DNA of 16,921 nucleotides. Origin: CAZTXD01 sp964617995 (lineage in GTDB: Bacteria > Actinomycetota > Acidimicrobiia > Spongiisociales > ZC4RG35). The translations under genes were made by a program, and so were the position numbers. Below the pieces are notes generated by a model. It worked only from the letters and a program-made list of their open reading frames with translations, made no database searches and had not been told where the DNA came from. Position 1 is the stretch's first letter. Each line of letters starts with the position of its first letter. Shown one piece after another: positions 7,300-14,678 of this stretch. Location: the NCBI GenBank assembly GCA_964617995.1, contig CAZTXD010000074.1, forward strand, positions 1 to 16,921, in the 5' to 3' direction.

Positions 7300-8301
7300 A
7301 TGAGGATCACCACCGAGGACTACCACACCGCCGGCGAGCCGTTTCGGATCATCACCGGTGGAGTCCCTCAGCTGGAGGGAACGACGGTGCTGGAGCGGCG
7401 CGACCACGCCCGGGCCAGTGTCGACGAGGTGAGGCAGCTGCTGGTGAACGAGCCGCGGGGGCACGCCGACATGTACGGTTGCCACATCGTCCCCCCCGAC
7501 GACGAGGGGGCAGTCTTCGGGGCTGTCTTCTTCCACAAGGACGGCTACTCCCTGGCCTGTGGTCACGGGACGATCGCCTTGGGGATGTGGGCGGTGACGT
7601 CGGGTCTGGTCGAGGCGCCCGGGAACGGAGAGACCGAGGTGCCCATCGACGTCCCGTCGGGCCGGGTCGTGGCCCGGGTGCGCACCGAAGAGGGAAGGGC
7701 GGTGTCGGCGGTGTTCCGTAACGTACCCGCCTACGTCACCGCCAGGAAGGTCGACGTCGACACCGGTCTCGGCGGGGTGCAGGCCGACATCTCCTGGGGA
7801 GGCACCGGCTACGCCTCGGTCCCGGCGACGGAGCTCGGTCTGGCGGTGATCCCGGAGGACCTGACCAGCCTCATCGAGGTGGGCCGTGAGATCAAGTGGG
7901 CCCTGAACGAGCACGCCGCTGCCGCTCATCCCTCCGACCCCCGCCTCTCCGGCATCTACGGCACGATCCTGTGGGAGGAGCTGGAGCCGGCCGACGGCGA
8001 GCTCCACCAGCGCAACGTCACCGTGTTTGCCGACGGCCAGGTCGATCGGTCCCCCTGTGGGAGCGGAACGTCGGCTCGCCTTGCTCTCCTCGACGACGAC
8101 GGGCTCGTGTCTCCCGGAGCCTGGCTGGTGCACGACAGCATCGTGGGCAGTCGCTTTCGCGGCCGGGTCGTCGACCGGGTCCACGTCCACGGTTACCCGG
8201 CGGTAGTGACCGAAGTGGAGGGAACCGCCCACCGCACCGGACGTCACGAATTCTTCCTCGACGACCACGACGACCTCGGTACCGGGTTCCAACTACGCTG
8301 A
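7300..8301 (+). CDS. Proline racemase family protein (proline racemase or 4-hydroxyproline 2-epimerase)
   Basis: The 333-aa protein from ATG 7300 begins MRITTEDYHTAGEPFRI, the usual family N-terminus. An in-frame GTG at 7249 would only add an unrelated leader. The two catalytic positions are both cysteine: C87 in ACGHGTIALG and C253 in SPCGSGTSA. A Cys/Cys pair acts as two acid-base groups and is the mark of racemases and epimerases. The trans-3-hydroxyproline dehydratases of the same family have Thr at the second site. The enzyme would therefore invert C-alpha of proline, hydroxyproline or a related imino acid. Substrate cannot be fixed from sequence. It is followed after 41 bases by a Rieske oxygenase gene in the same direction, which suggests a role in catabolism of proline derivatives. 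It is probably cytoplasmic. Confidence 0.88.
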   Translation: MRITTEDYHTAGEPFRIITGGVPQLEGTTVLERRDHARASVDEVRQLLVNEPRGHADMYGCHIVPPDDEGAVFGAVFFHKDGYSLACGHGTIALGMWAVTSGLVEAPGNGETEVPIDVPSGRVVARVRTEEGRAVSAVFRNVPAYVTARKVDVDTGLGGVQADISWGGTGYASVPATELGLAVIPEDLTSLIEVGREIKWALNEHAAAAHPSDPRLSGIYGTILWEELEPADGELHQRNVTVFADGQVDRSPCGSGTSARLALLDDDGLVSPGAWLVHDSIVGSRFRGRVVDRVHVHGYPAVVTEVEGTAHRTGRHEFFLDDHDDLGTGFQLR

Positions 8302-8306
8302 GAAAC

Positions 8307-8322
8307 CTGAACGGCCATTCAG
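8307..8322. promoter_or_regulatory. 16-bp imperfect palindrome, candidate operator for the Rieske oxygenase gene
   Basis: CTGAACGGCCATTCAG is symmetric at 14 of 16 positions: arms CTGAA/TTCAG, centre GGCC, one mismatched pair. It covers the place where the -35 of the 8331-8336 box would lie. Length, symmetry and position are like those of TetR-type operators. No regulator gene is in the window, so the assignment is inference. Confidence 0.4.
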
Positions 8323-8330
8323 TCATCGGC

Positions 8331-8336
8331 TAACCT
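8331..8336 (+). promoter_or_regulatory. -10 box for the leaderless Rieske oxygenase gene
   Basis: TAACCT is followed by six bases (gagcag) and GTG at 8343. The spacing fits a leaderless transcript, so the Rieske gene can be expressed apart from the racemase-family gene 41 bases upstream. Confidence 0.5.
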
Positions 8337-8342
8337 GAGCAG

Positions 8343-9443
8343 GTGGAACCGACACTTCCGCGGGCCGCCTACATCGACCCGGAGGTCTTCGATCTCGAGC
8401 GTGACCGGATCATGTGGGGCCAGTGGTTCTGCGTGGGTCGAGCAAACGAGCTTCCCTCCGCCGGGGATCATCTGGTTGGTGACGTGGCGGGAGAGTCGAT
8501 CATCGTCACCCGCCAGCGTGACGGGTCTCTGGGGAGCTACGTGAACCTGTGCCGTCACCGGGGATCCGTGCTCACCGACGTCGCCGGGAAGCCGGATCAG
8601 GCTCGCACCGGCCCCACCGCCGCCTTCAAGGGTTCGATCCAGTGCCCCTATCACGCCTGGACCTACTCCTTCGACGGGCGGCTTCGCGCCGCACCCCACC
8701 TCGACGAGATCGACGGCCTCCGCAAGGAAGACCTGGGTCTTCATCACGTCGGGGTAGAGGAGTGGGCCGGGTTCCTGTGGGTGCATCTCACCCCCGAGGA
8801 AGCCGGCCCGCTCGGGATCCAGTTCCAGGAGAGCGAGACTCACCTGGCCAACTACCCGCTGGATGAGCTGGTCACCGGCCACAGGATCGTCTATGGGGTC
8901 TCGGCCAACTGGAAGGTGATCGTCGAGAACTACAACGAGTGCTACCACTGCGGGCCGGTGCATCCCGAGCTATGCGACCTGGTCCCCTCGTTCCGCTCCC
9001 GGGGAGGATCCGACCTCGACTGGGACCAGGGCATCCCCCATCGGGAGGGGACCTGGACGTTCACCGCCACCGGGACCAGCAAGCGGCGTCCGTTTCCGGG
9101 TCTGTCACCCCACGAACGGGAGCGACACAAGGGCCTGCTCGTCTACCCGAACCTGATGCTGAGCCTGTCGGCGGATCACGTGACCGCTTTCACGCTGTGG
9201 CCTCGCGGGGTCGGGGACACCGCCGTCGTGTGTGACTTCCTCTTCCATCGCGACGAGGTGACCCGCCCCGCCTTCGACGCCTCCGACGCTGTCGACTTCT
9301 GGGACATGGTCAACCGCCAGGACTGGCGTGTCTGTGAGCTGGTTCAGAAGGGCATGGGCTCCCGGCGCTTCACGACCGGCTACTACGCCCCCATGGAGGA
9401 CTACTCCCGGGACATCCGCCGCTACATCGGCGAGCGCATGTGA
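8343..9443 (+). CDS. Rieske non-heme iron oxygenase, alpha subunit (betaine demethylase-like)
   Basis: The 366-aa protein has a Rieske [2Fe-2S] domain with C70-x-H72 (NLCRHRGS) and C101-x-x-H104 (QCPYHAW). The catalytic domain has ENYNECYHCGPVHPE (195-209), where H202 and H207 bind the mononuclear iron, and D327 in NRQDW is the likely third ligand. The NECYHC-type motif and the size resemble glycine betaine monooxygenase GbcA and stachydrine demethylase Stc2, which remove N-methyl groups as formaldehyde. The exact substrate is inference, but the neighbouring proline racemase-family gene makes proline betaine or a hydroxyproline derivative attractive. No reductase partner is in the window. The GTG at 8343 follows a -10 box by six bases and begins MEPTLPRAAYIDPEVF, as expected. 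The protein converges with the sigma-factor gene after 15 bases. Confidence 0.88.
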   Translation: MEPTLPRAAYIDPEVFDLERDRIMWGQWFCVGRANELPSAGDHLVGDVAGESIIVTRQRDGSLGSYVNLCRHRGSVLTDVAGKPDQARTGPTAAFKGSIQCPYHAWTYSFDGRLRAAPHLDEIDGLRKEDLGLHHVGVEEWAGFLWVHLTPEEAGPLGIQFQESETHLANYPLDELVTGHRIVYGVSANWKVIVENYNECYHCGPVHPELCDLVPSFRSRGGSDLDWDQGIPHREGTWTFTATGTSKRRPFPGLSPHERERHKGLLVYPNLMLSLSADHVTAFTLWPRGVGDTAVVCDFLFHRDEVTRPAFDASDAVDFWDMVNRQDWRVCELVQKGMGSRRFTTGYYAPMEDYSRDIRRYIGERM

Positions 9444-9458
9444 TCCACCGCCGCCACC

Positions 9459-10439
9459 TCACGGGTGGGGGAAGGTAGGTGGAAGACCGAAAGCGGGGAA
9501 CAGCTCGGCGCCGAAGGTGGTGATCTCCGCTATCGCCCCCTGTTCCACCCGGAGAACATCGAACTTGAATGCCCGGTACTCCGAGTCGCCCGGCCTCCGC
9601 AGGTAGGAAGCAGCGGTGGGGAGCCGGTTGGCCGCGGTGGCGACGAGCCGCCAATCACCGTCACGCTGGTCGCCGAACGCTCTTTCGATGAGGGGAGCGA
9701 TCTCGTCGATCCCGTCAAAGCTCATTCCGTTCGGCGGCATCGTCACTCGTATGTCCTGGCGTGCGATGGAGAGGGCGGCTGCGGCGTCGCATCGCTCGTG
9801 GGCGTCCACGAATCTCTCCAGCAGCTCCCGCTCCTCCTCGCTGGGTCGAGGGGGCCTCCACTCTGCACGGTGAGCGGGGAGGTGCTCCCGCATGGTCTTG
9901 CGCGCCCGCTGCAGGGCGCTGTTGGCCGCGGGGACGGATGTCTCGAGAAGCTCCGCCGCTTCCCGGGAGGACCAGCCGAGGACGTCACGGGCGATCAGCA
10001 CCGCTCGTTGCCGGGGAGGCAGCAATTGGAGCGAGACGAGGAACGCCAGCTCGATGGTCTCCCGGGCGACGGCGACGTCATCCGGCTCGTCGCCACGGGT
10101 CACCTCGTCCAAGAGGACGTCGGGATAGGGCTGCAGCCAGCCGACCTCGGCGTAGGAGCGCAGTTCCCTCAGCCGTCGGGAGCTGCGCCGTCGCATGTCG
10201 TGGCAGACGTTGGTGGCGATCCGGTACAGCCAGGCCCGGAAATGTGTGCCCTCGAACGTGTCGCGCGCTCGCCATGCCCGGAGGTACGTCTCCTGGACGG
10301 CGTCCTCGGCTTCGTCGAACGACGCCAGCATCCGGTAGCAGTGCACATGGAGCTCGCGCTGGTAGCGGTCTGTGAGCGACGAGAAGGCTCTCTCGTCTCC
10401 ACCGACGGCGGCGGTGATCGTGTCGGGAATGCCGCTCAC
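9459..10439 (-). CDS. ECF sigma factor with C-terminal SnoaL-like domain
   Basis: The 326-aa protein from GTG 10439 begins VSGIPDTIT. Region 2 is about residues 18-88 (LTDRYQRELHVHCYRML, then DAVQETYLRAW). Region 4 is about 138-183 (LPPRQRAVLIARDVLGWSS and the helix-turn-helix to ARKTM). The linker carries WLQPYPD (101-107). Residues 205-326 form a SnoaL-like fold with MPPNGMSFDG (234-243). This architecture matches the sigma-70 subfamily in which the fused SnoaL domain, rather than an anti-sigma factor, is thought to control activity (known for ECF41-type factors). The open frame continues upstream to 10718, but that part is Arg-rich shadow of the VOC gene. The start lies 8 bases after the VOC stop and has no clear Shine-Dalgarno sequence, so translation is probably coupled. 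Targets are unknown. Confidence 0.9.
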   Translation of the reverse strand: MSGIPDTITAAVGGDERAFSSLTDRYQRELHVHCYRMLASFDEAEDAVQETYLRAWRARDTFEGTHFRAWLYRIATNVCHDMRRRSSRRLRELRSYAEVGWLQPYPDVLLDEVTRGDEPDDVAVARETIELAFLVSLQLLPPRQRAVLIARDVLGWSSREAAELLETSVPAANSALQRARKTMREHLPAHRAEWRPPRPSEEERELLERFVDAHERCDAAAALSIARQDIRVTMPPNGMSFDGIDEIAPLIERAFGDQRDGDWRLVATAANRLPTAASYLRRPGDSEYRAFKFDVLRVEQGAIAEITTFGAELFPAFGLPPTFPHP

Positions 10440-10447
10440 CGGCCGGC

Positions 10448-10870
10448 TCAGTCGTCGGCGCCTACGTACCCGACCTCCTGCAGAACCCAGGTGTTGCCGT
10501 CGGGATCGGCGAAGTCGGCGAAGGAGCCGTAGTCGGCGTGGTCGGGGTCGGTGCCGGGGACCCATCCCTGGGGCGTCATGTGCCGAATCTCGCTCACATC
10601 CACGCCCCTGGCGGTGAGGTCGGCCCGGGCAGCCTCGATGTCTGTGACGACCAAATGCATCCCGTGAGCGGAGCCCGGCTCTGCCCCGGTGATCCCGATC
10701 CCGATGCTGATCGAGCATGCCGAGCCGGGGGGCGTCATCTGGACGACCCGGAACTCATCGCCGGCCCTGTGGTCGACGTCGAGGGCGAAGCCCGCCTGCT
10801 CGGTGTAGAAGGCCTTGGCCTTGTCGACATCGGAGACCGGTACCAGCACCAGCTCGAGCTTGTAGTCCAT
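10448..10870 (-). CDS. VOC (glyoxalase/bleomycin resistance fold) family protein
   Basis: The 140-aa protein starts MDYKLELVLVPVSDVDKAKAFY, followed by MHLVVTDIEAARADLTARGV (about 82-101) and FADFADPDGNTWVLQEV near the end. These are the two beta-alpha-beta-beta-beta halves of the vicinal oxygen chelate superfamily. Members include glyoxalases, dioxygenases and antibiotic-binding proteins, so the activity cannot be named. The ATG at 10870 has a strong GGGAGG 7 bases upstream. It is the first gene of a two-gene unit with the sigma factor, which starts 8 bases after its stop. It may be a target or a partner of that sigma factor, which is inference. Confidence 0.88.
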   Translation of the reverse strand: MDYKLELVLVPVSDVDKAKAFYTEQAGFALDVDHRAGDEFRVVQMTPPGSACSISIGIGITGAEPGSAHGMHLVVTDIEAARADLTARGVDVSEIRHMTPQGWVPGTDPDHADYGSFADFADPDGNTWVLQEVGYVGADD

Positions 10871-10877
10871 GAGGAGT

Positions 10878-10883
10878 CCTCCC
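10878..10883 (-). promoter_or_regulatory. Strong ribosome binding site for the VOC gene
   Basis: GGGAGG on the minus strand is spaced 7 bases from the ATG at 10870. It is the best Shine-Dalgarno sequence in the window and contrasts with the leaderless starts elsewhere. It settles the VOC start codon. Confidence 0.6.
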
Positions 10884-10940
10884 TTCGGGTGTTCATCGTC
10901 GTCCGACCCGGCGGCCGTGGCGACTCGTACAGAACATGAA

Positions 10941-10956
10941 ACGGCGCAGGCGCCGT
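10941..10956 (-). terminator. Candidate hairpin terminator after the DUF4287-like gene
   Basis: ACGGCGCAGGCGCCGT is a perfect inverted repeat (6-bp GC-rich stem with a 4-base loop). Read on the minus strand it is followed by TTCATGTT, a poor T tract. It lies 30 bases past the stop of the 10986-11639 gene and before the VOC gene, where a transcript end or an operator for the VOC/sigma unit would be expected. Confidence 0.35.
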
Positions 10957-10985
10957 GAACTCATCGCTCCACCGACGGTTTCGGC

Positions 10986-11639
10986 TCAGGATTCATCGAG
11001 GGCTTCGAGCCACTCGGTCCAGTATGCCTTCCACTGGTCGACGTATTCGGGCCCGGGAAGGCGCTCATGGGAGATCGTCACCTTGACCCGGCCGTCGGGC
11101 CGGGGCTCGAGGGCGATCTGGGCGACGCCGGGACCGATGGCTATCCGGGGCACCTTGGTCGTGGGGGCGGAACGGAGCTCCGTCTCCATTCCCGGGAACA
11201 GGTCGGCTCGGTCGGCGTCGTCGTACAGCATGGCTCGCAGCATCTCGGCGTCGGCGGTTACGGTCCGGGACTTGCCGGCGTTGAAGGTGCCGTCCGGCCG
11301 TTGATAGAGCAGGCGCAGGCCGGTGATTCGCTCGTAGCCGACCGCCACCGTCTGGGCCCACCAGCCGGGAACACCGTGCTCCTCCTGCACGAAAGCGACG
11401 ATGGCCCCGTGGTCAGAGGCGTCGCCGGGCCACTCATCGATGAGGTCGCACCATTCGTCCCAGCCCCGACCGGTAGCCCCCCGTAGCGCCTCGTCGCTCA
11501 TCGAGGGAGCCGAGACCCACCGGCGACTGCCTGTCCCGTCGGCCTGCTGGATCAAAGCCCGCCGTGCGGCGCCGTAACGCTCGCCGGTCTTCTCCATGCG
11601 CGCCCGGATACGGCGCTTGAAGGATTCCTGTCTGGTCAT
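10986..11639 (-). CDS. DUF4287-like protein with SRPBCC-like C-terminal region
   Basis: The 217-aa protein from ATG 11639 begins MTRQESFKRRIRARMEKTG, then SDEALRGATGRGWDEWCDLID and EEHGVPGWWAQTVAVGYER. These match the DUF4287 pattern as I remember it. Residues about 125-217 (FNAGKSRTV to the HERLPGPEYVDQWKAYW end) look like the latter half of an SRPBCC/AHSA1-type ligand-binding domain. There is no signal peptide. Function is unknown. The start is favoured over upstream codons in the same frame because GAGAAGG lies 8 bases before it and the family begins here. It stands alone between the dipeptide-type importer operon and the VOC/sigma unit. Confidence 0.8.
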   Translation of the reverse strand: MTRQESFKRRIRARMEKTGERYGAARRALIQQADGTGSRRWVSAPSMSDEALRGATGRGWDEWCDLIDEWPGDASDHGAIVAFVQEEHGVPGWWAQTVAVGYERITGLRLLYQRPDGTFNAGKSRTVTADAEMLRAMLYDDADRADLFPGMETELRSAPTTKVPRIAIGPGVAQIALEPRPDGRVKVTISHERLPGPEYVDQWKAYWTEWLEALDES

Positions 11640-11815
11640 CTCAACTGCCTTCTCGTGTCGCACGCACACCACCGATGACCCGCGCTCACCGCTGTGTGCC
11701 GACACCCGTCAGCTGTAGTGACCCTTGCCGAGCACTCGAGGTCCCCTTTGCCTTCCGAGTCGGCTGCGCGGGAGCCGAGGCGAAGGTCAGGCGTGGCAAG
11801 CCGCCGAAGCAAACC
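11640..11815. other. Intergenic region between the importer operon and the DUF4287-like gene
   Basis: This 176-base gap holds the ribosome binding site of the DUF4287-like gene (GAGAAGG, 11654-11648), presumably its promoter, and the hairpin at 11751-11786. I see no convincing -10/-35 pair and no coding sequence. Confidence 0.4.
11751..11786 (-). terminator. Two-stem hairpin after the ABC importer operon
   Basis: CCTTC (11751-11755) pairs with GAAGG (11782-11786), and inside it TCGGCT (11760-11765) pairs with AGCCGA (11773-11778) around a 7-base loop. It lies 30 bases beyond the stop of the last importer gene on the minus strand. No T run follows, so it is not a classic intrinsic terminator, but it could define the 3' end of the operon mRNA. 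Confidence 0.35.
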
Positions 11816-12784
11816 CTACCACTCTCGCCACGACGGGAGCCGGTCCATCGCTGATTGCATGGCCGCCCAGCAGGCCGCTCCCGCCGTCACCCCCGGAGCT
11901 ATCGGACCCGGATCGTCGCTCAGGCAGCGGGCGGCTATGGCTCGATCGAGATCATCCGACTGCAGGAGCGGGCAGCGGGGGTGGAACCGGCAGCCCTCCG
12001 GCACCCGGCTCGGGTCGGGGATCTCGCCGGTGAGGATCTGTTGTTCCATCCGCCTCGTCTCGGGGATCACCGAGAGCAACGCCCGGGTGTAAGGGTGTTG
12101 CGGCTCGGCCAGCAGCTGCTCGGTCGGTCCGGTCTCGACGATCCGCCCCAGGTACATGACGGCCACCCGATCGGCGATGTTCCAGGCGAGACCGAGGTCA
12201 TGGGTGACCACCAGGACAGACAGCCCGCTCTCGTCGACCAGGCTGCGCAGGAGCGCCAGGATCTCTCCCCGGACGGAGGCGTCGAGAGAGGCCACGGGCT
12301 CGTCGGCCAGGAGAAGGCGTGGCTCCATCACCATCGCCCCGGCGATGACGACCCGCTGGCGCTGTCCACCGGAGATCTCGTGGGGGTAGAGGGGCAGGAA
12401 CCGCTCAGGCGGCCGGAGACCGGCCCGGGCCAGGGCGGTCGCGACCCGTCCGCGCTCGCCGTCTGCTTGCCGGCGGATCCGTAGTCCCTCGGCGACGATC
12501 TCATAGATCGTCTGGCGCGGGTTGAGGGCACCGGTGGGGTCCTGGAAGACCATCTGGATTTCCTGCCTCCTTTGGCGGTCGATGGGAGCACCGTCGAGGG
12601 TGAGGGTTCCTGCCGTGGCGGCCTGCAGGCCCTGGATGACTCTGACCAGGGTCGTCTTTCCCGAACCGGATTCGCCCACCAGAGCCAGCACTTCTCCTGC
12701 CTCCACCTGCAGGGAGACGTCGTCGACTGCCCGGGCAGCGCCGAAGTGAACCGAGACGCTCTCCGCATGGAGCAGCGCAGTCAC
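11816..12784 (-). CDS. Oligopeptide ABC transporter ATP-binding protein (DppF/OppF type)
   Basis: The 322-aa ATPase has Walker A GESGSGKT (37-44), Q-loop Q81, signature ISGGQRQRV (137-145), Walker B LLLADEP (157-163) and switch H195. After about residue 235 comes the C-terminal oligopeptide-importer extension with Cys-containing GCRFHPRCP (264-272), C287 and C305. It powers peptide import with the other ATPase of this operon. The GTG at 12784 has GGGGAGG 5 bases upstream and overlaps the preceding stop by four bases (GTGA). The longer open frame to 12856 has no support. It is the last gene of the operon, with a hairpin downstream. Confidence 0.93.
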   Translation of the reverse strand: MTALLHAESVSVHFGAARAVDDVSLQVEAGEVLALVGESGSGKTTLVRVIQGLQAATAGTLTLDGAPIDRQRRQEIQMVFQDPTGALNPRQTIYEIVAEGLRIRRQADGERGRVATALARAGLRPPERFLPLYPHEISGGQRQRVVIAGAMVMEPRLLLADEPVASLDASVRGEILALLRSLVDESGLSVLVVTHDLGLAWNIADRVAVMYLGRIVETGPTEQLLAEPQHPYTRALLSVIPETRRMEQQILTGEIPDPSRVPEGCRFHPRCPLLQSDDLDRAIAARCLSDDPGPIAPGVTAGAACWAAMQSAMDRLPSWREW

Positions 12785-13791
12785 GGAGTCCTCCCCGGAC
12801 CGATTCGGCCGGGCGTGACGTCGATGGGTGAGAGCAGGTGGCAGGCGGCACGACATCCCTCTTCGATGGTTATGAGCGCCGGCTCATCCTCCGGGCACGG
12901 CTCGAAGGCTCGGGGGCAGCGGGGATGGAACGGACACCCTCCCGGCAGGTTGGCGGGATCGGGCGGGTCGCCCCCCAGACCGGCGGGAGCCATCCGCGAG
13001 CGGGGATCCCCGATCGTGGGAAAGGCGGCGGCCAGGGCTTCGGTGTAAGGATGCCGTGGGCTCCGGAAGACCGAATCGCCCGGTCCTTCCTCCACGACCC
13101 GTCCCGCGTACATGATCGCCAGACGGGAACAGACATATGTGAGCACCGAGAGGTCGTGGGTGATGAAGATCATCGAGAGCCCGCGGTCCGCCCGAAGGGC
13201 CGCCAGCAGGTCCAGCACCTGGGCCTGGATCATCAGGTCGAGGGCGGTGGTGGGCTCGTCGGCGATCAGCAGCGCCGGCTCGCAGGCCAGGGCCATGGCG
13301 ATCAGCACCCGCTGCCGCTGACCGCCCGACAGCTGGTGTGGGTAGTCGCGGGCACGCCGGTGGGGCAGGCCCACCTGCTCCAGCAGGTCACTCACCCGGT
13401 CGGCGGCGGCTTCATCGCTCGAGACCGTGCCGTGGACGAGCATCGGCTCGGCGATCTGGCGACCGATGCGGTGCACCGGGTTGAGGGCGTGGAGGGCTCC
13501 CTGGAACACGATGGCGGCGGACGTCCAGCGCACCGCTCGCAGCCCTCCCGGGTTGAGCGACAGGACGTCCCGGCCGTCGATCAAGACGCGGCCCGTCACT
13601 TCGGTCCCGGCCGGGAGGAGACGGAGCAGGGAATTGGCCAGCGTCGACTTGCCGCAGCCCGACTCTCCCGCAAGACCCAAGGAGATGCCCCGGTCGACGG
13701 TGAGGCTCACGCCTCGCACGGCCGGAACGGGGCCTCCCTGGGTGCGATAGGTGACGTGGAGGTCCTCCACGGTGAGGATCGGATCGCTCAT
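12781..13791 (-). CDS. Oligopeptide ABC transporter ATP-binding protein (DppD/OppD type)
   Basis: The 336-aa ATPase starts MSDPILTVEDLHVTYRT. Walker A is GESGCGKST (42-50), Q-loop Q97, signature LSGGQRQRV (154-162), Walker B LLIADEP (174-180) and switch H212. The C-terminal importer extension holds GCPFHPRCP (285-293) and further cysteines near 299, 313 and 317. The ATG at 13791 overlaps the permease stop (ATGA) and has GGAG upstream. The open frame reaches 14490, but that part is shadow of the permease. It forms a heterodimer with the next ATPase, as is usual for this transporter class. Confidence 0.93.
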   Translation of the reverse strand: MSDPILTVEDLHVTYRTQGGPVPAVRGVSLTVDRGISLGLAGESGCGKSTLANSLLRLLPAGTEVTGRVLIDGRDVLSLNPGGLRAVRWTSAAIVFQGALHALNPVHRIGRQIAEPMLVHGTVSSDEAAADRVSDLLEQVGLPHRRARDYPHQLSGGQRQRVLIAMALACEPALLIADEPTTALDLMIQAQVLDLLAALRADRGLSMIFITHDLSVLTYVCSRLAIMYAGRVVEEGPGDSVFRSPRHPYTEALAAAFPTIGDPRSRMAPAGLGGDPPDPANLPGGCPFHPRCPRAFEPCPEDEPALITIEEGCRAACHLLSPIDVTPGRIGPGRTP

Positions 13792-14678
13792 GTGCTCCGC
13801 TCCAGCCGGGGGTCGGCGATCTCTTCCAGCGTGCGGCCGATGAGGGTGAAGGCCAGGACCACGAGCAGGATTCCCACCCCGGCGGGCAGGAAGTACCACC
13901 AGGCCAGGCGGGTGATCGCTCCGTTTACGAAGGCCTCCTCGAGCGTCTTGCCCCACGACGCCGAGGCCGGATCGCCGAGACCGAGAAAGGAAAGGGTCGT
14001 CTCGGTGAGGATCGAGATCGGAACGGCCAGGGTGGCTGTGGCGAGGATGAGCCCGCTTACATTGGGCAGGACGTGGCGGGCGATCAGATGCCATTTCCCC
14101 GCCCCCAGCGAGCGGGCCCGGTCTACGAACAGTCGCTGCTTGATGGTCAGCACCTGAGCACGCACCAGGCGGGCGGTGGCTGGCCAGGAGGTCACCCCGA
14201 TCACGAAGATCACGTTCCAGACCGATCGCCCCAGTATCGAGGCGAGGACTATCGCCAGGGGCAGGAAAGGGATCACCAGGAACCACTCCGTGAGCCTCAT
14301 CAGGGTGCGGTCGGTCCAGCCTCCGACGAAGCCCGACACTATCCCCACCGTCGAGCCGATGGCGATCGTGAGCACGGTGGCGGCCAGCCCGACGAACAGG
14401 CTCACCCGCGATCCCCACACGAACTGGGCCCAGACCGAGCGCCGCAGATGATCCGTTCCCAGGGGGAGGAACTCCCCCGGTCGCCCCCACTGCGGGTTCC
14501 CGGAGGCGCGGGCGATGACCGGGTTCAGCTGCTCGGCGGGTGCCAGGAGAGGTGCCGCCAGTGCGATGGCGACGAACACGGCGAGGACGATGAGACCAGT
14601 GAGCCCGGGGCGGGAGCGGGCGAACCGGGAGATGACCCGGGCCACGGCGCGACGACGCCGGAGAGCCACGCCCGTCAC
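13788..14678 (-). CDS. Oligopeptide ABC transporter permease (DppC/OppC type)
   Basis: The 296-aa inner-membrane protein has an Arg-rich N-terminus, a first membrane helix (about 25-46), the LGTDHLRRSVWAQFVWGSR stretch (73-91) typical of DppC-type proteins, and further helices from about 95 to 285. The EAA loop that docks with the ATPases is RARSLGAGKWHLIARHVLP (187-205). It forms the channel with the DppB-type partner. The GTG at 14678 overlaps the partner's stop (GTGA) and has GGAG 5 bases upstream. Confidence 0.93.
   Translation of the reverse strand: MTGVALRRRRAVARVISRFARSRPGLTGLIVLAVFVAIALAAPLLAPAEQLNPVIARASGNPQWGRPGEFLPLGTDHLRRSVWAQFVWGSRVSLFVGLAATVLTIAIGSTVGIVSGFVGGWTDRTLMRLTEWFLVIPFLPLAIVLASILGRSVWNVIFVIGVTSWPATARLVRAQVLTIKQRLFVDRARSLGAGKWHLIARHVLPNVSGLILATATLAVPISILTETTLSFLGLGDPASASWGKTLEEAFVNGAITRLAWWYFLPAGVGILLVVLAFTLIGRTLEEIADPRLERST

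Noticed and set aside
5055..8292. Long open frames on the minus strand opposite the CocE and racemase genes
   Set aside because: High-GC codon structure produces such frames. They are Arg/Gly/Pro/His-rich, show no domain, and lie opposite well-supported genes.
10440..10718. Extended N-terminus of the sigma factor over the VOC gene
   Set aside because: The added residues are Arg/Gly-rich shadow sequence and the recognisable sigma region begins just after GTG 10439.
12838..14157. Long open frame on the plus strand opposite the importer ATPase and permease genes
   Set aside because: No recognisable domain, biased composition, and the opposite strand has complete catalytic motifs.
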